Shown piece by piece: positions 62,592 through 64,000 of a stretch of 64,000 bases of DNA. Positions within the stretch are counted from its first letter, which is position 1, and each line of letters opens with the position of its first letter. This DNA comes from Bugulina stolonifera (Eukaryota; Bryozoa; Gymnolaemata; Cheilostomatida; Bugulidae), in contig OW285196.1 in the NCBI GenBank assembly GCA_935421135.1, positions 13,327,001 to 13,391,000 of the forward strand. Reading direction: 5' to 3'. The notes under the pieces were generated by a model. It saw only the letters and a list, made by a program, of their open reading frames with translations. It was not told the origin of the DNA and ran no database searches. A program made the position numbers and the translations under genes.

Positions 62592-63104
62592 AGCTATGCT
62601 GATGGATCATATAATAGCTTGAAATTAAGTGCATATACATGTACATGTAGATGTATATGCAGCATTATCACAGCTTGAGTAGGCCATAAAATAGACTCAA
62701 GTATGTACTGTAGATAGTGTAGCTATATTGTACAGTTTGTCTACATTGAATTAAGACCACAGCAGAGTGGGAGTAAGTTAAACAGTAGAACAATAGAATT
62801 ATCTGTCGATAGACATTCTCTTATTAGCAATTATAGAGAGTGGACGATTCCTAACGAGTACACGTAAATTTTACATAATGTGCTACAAAATGGCTACAAA
62901 TTTATTGAAGGAGTCTTTTGCTGAATTTGTTAAGCGAATAGGCAAATTACAATACCAAGATATCACACAATACAAATAATATATTACATAGGCAGGTCTA
63001 CAGTGCATTTCAGGGGGGAAAGAAACACCGAGCAATGTTTGTGGACAGTATATACTGGAAGGTACAGTTTGAAACTGAAAGGTAAATTGTGCCTTATAAA
63101 ATGA

Positions 63105-63262
63105 ATACATACATGCATACATATATCATACATGCATACATATATCATACATGCATACATATATCATACATGCATACATATCATACATGCATACATACAT
63201 ACATACATACATATATCATACATGCATACATATATCATACATGCGTACATACATGCATATGT
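63105..63262. repeat. TACATGCATACATA microsatellite
   Basis: Repeats of about 19 bp built from ATACATGCATACATATATC, with a pure CATA tract in the middle. Confidence 0.95.
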
Positions 63263-63544
63263 ATACAACTGAAAAATGACTCAAAATGAAAGCAGTCAAC
63301 CACCAGAATTTATTAGAACCAACATTATGTTTTTCACCTCAGCTTTATCACAATATTGACCCAACACTCAGACAGCATTACCTTTGGAACAATATAGTAA
63401 CTACATGTACATGTATATACCATCCCTATACTACATTAAACGTTAGCCAACATTGGTGTGTTATAGGGCTGTATCCTACTACTATACTACAGTATTACAT
63501 ACACGTAGTACATGCTTCATAATTCAGGAACATTAGTATAGTGA

Positions 63545-63650
63545 TGTTAATTTATGCAAGGATTTCACATCCATGAAAATACTTATCCCTAATCAGGGTT
63601 TGAACCCAGGGCCTCCATGGCACCTAATCTCCTAGCACAGTGTGGATAGA
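63545..63650 (-). mobile_element. tRNA-derived SINE fragment
   Basis: The minus strand has a B-box GGGTTCAAACCC (near 63598) and an A-box-like GTGCTAGGAGATTAGG about 30 bases before it. The rest is degenerate. Confidence 0.5.
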
Positions 63651-63753
63651 ACACAAATTACCACTACGTGGATAAAATAATTCATTCTATATAAAACAAA
63701 ATGGCTGAACCCCCTAACACCCCATAGAATATTTTATGTATGTTTTACTGTAC

Positions 63754-63842
63754 CTTAGAAAAGTGAGAATAGCTAGACAGGCAGCTAGCGAAGCTATAAA
63801 CACAAGTATTTTGTGTAAGCTACCACCAAATACCTGTCCCAT
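63754..63842 (-). CDS. Extra Gal3ST-type first exon (signal anchor)
   Basis: It starts ATG at 63842 and encodes MGQVFGGSLHK, then the hydrophobic segment ILVFIASLAACLAILTFL. It ends in AG before a gtacag donor, leaving two bases, exactly the phase used by the first exons of sulfotransferase copies A and B. It is either an alternative first exon of copy B or the head of a third copy whose remaining exons are absent here. None of the downstream exons is found between it and 62591. Confidence 0.55.
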
Positions 63843-64000
63843 TATAATAGTGGGTAGACCTAGATTCAGCTTAGGTGGTTGAGTTACATGTATACAATGT
63901 CATGTAGATCACACAGTCGAATCTGTTTGCTAGCAATATGATTATTGTCAACCTTGTGTCTCCAAATGAATGTTCTAGTCAGTGTTAGCTTAGAGCAGTT

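Noticed and set aside
63089..63289. 66-residue ORF rich in YHTCIHTYI
   Set aside because: Translation of the TACATGCATACATA microsatellite.

Overview
This is a metazoan nuclear genome window. It is AT-rich, and its genes are split into small exons by GT-AG introns (one probable GC-AG). It is full of short non-autonomous DNA transposons, tRNA-derived SINEs and minisatellites, and the palindromic 8-mer TACATGTA recurs throughout. The gene content (CNG channel, GPCR, Gal3ST-type sulfotransferases, PIF/Harbinger and MULE transposons) fits an early-branching invertebrate such as a sponge or cnidarian. That placement is an inference; no species-diagnostic gene is present.

Layout: (1) 1-9635 is a very large imperfect inverted repeat with arms of about 4.4-4.7 kb around a spacer near 4.7-5.2 kb. 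Each arm carries one C-terminal exon of a MULE-type transposase. (2) 9414-11501 has a few minus-strand exons of an unrecognised gene. (3) 14381-22796 is a minus-strand cyclic-nucleotide-gated channel alpha-type subunit; ten exons join in phase and its N-terminus is tentative. (4) 25977-33923 is a plus-strand tandem array of one intact orphan rhodopsin-like GPCR, one pseudogene split by a 600-bp MITE, and one truncated fragment. (5) 34071-36490 and 42581-44844 are two direct tandem copies of a three-exon minus-strand gene for a trypsin-like protease without a signal peptide, with H, D and S placed in order. Between them lie a decayed LINE, an unassigned 102-codon ORF, SINEs and minisatellites. 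(6) 48174-52240 and 55043-62591 are two minus-strand tandem copies of a seven-exon Gal3ST-like Golgi sulfotransferase. Six of the seven exons have identical lengths in both copies. A third, similar first exon sits at 63754-63842.

Mobile DNA has shaped the sulfotransferase locus strongly. An apparently complete autonomous PIF/Harbinger element (58239-61590, TAA target duplication, transposase plus MADF/Myb-like gene) lies inside intron 1 of the second copy. A 1.4-kb DNA element with 8-bp target duplications is inserted one base beyond that gene's stop codon. Its last intron ends in a 22-bp minisatellite in which almost every unit repeats the 3' splice site.

Two observations stand out. One is the splice-acceptor minisatellite. 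The other is the paired, apparently intracellular trypsin-like protease family, which I cannot assign to a named family. I found no CRISPR array, rRNA or functional tRNA gene, and no clearly new multi-gene system.
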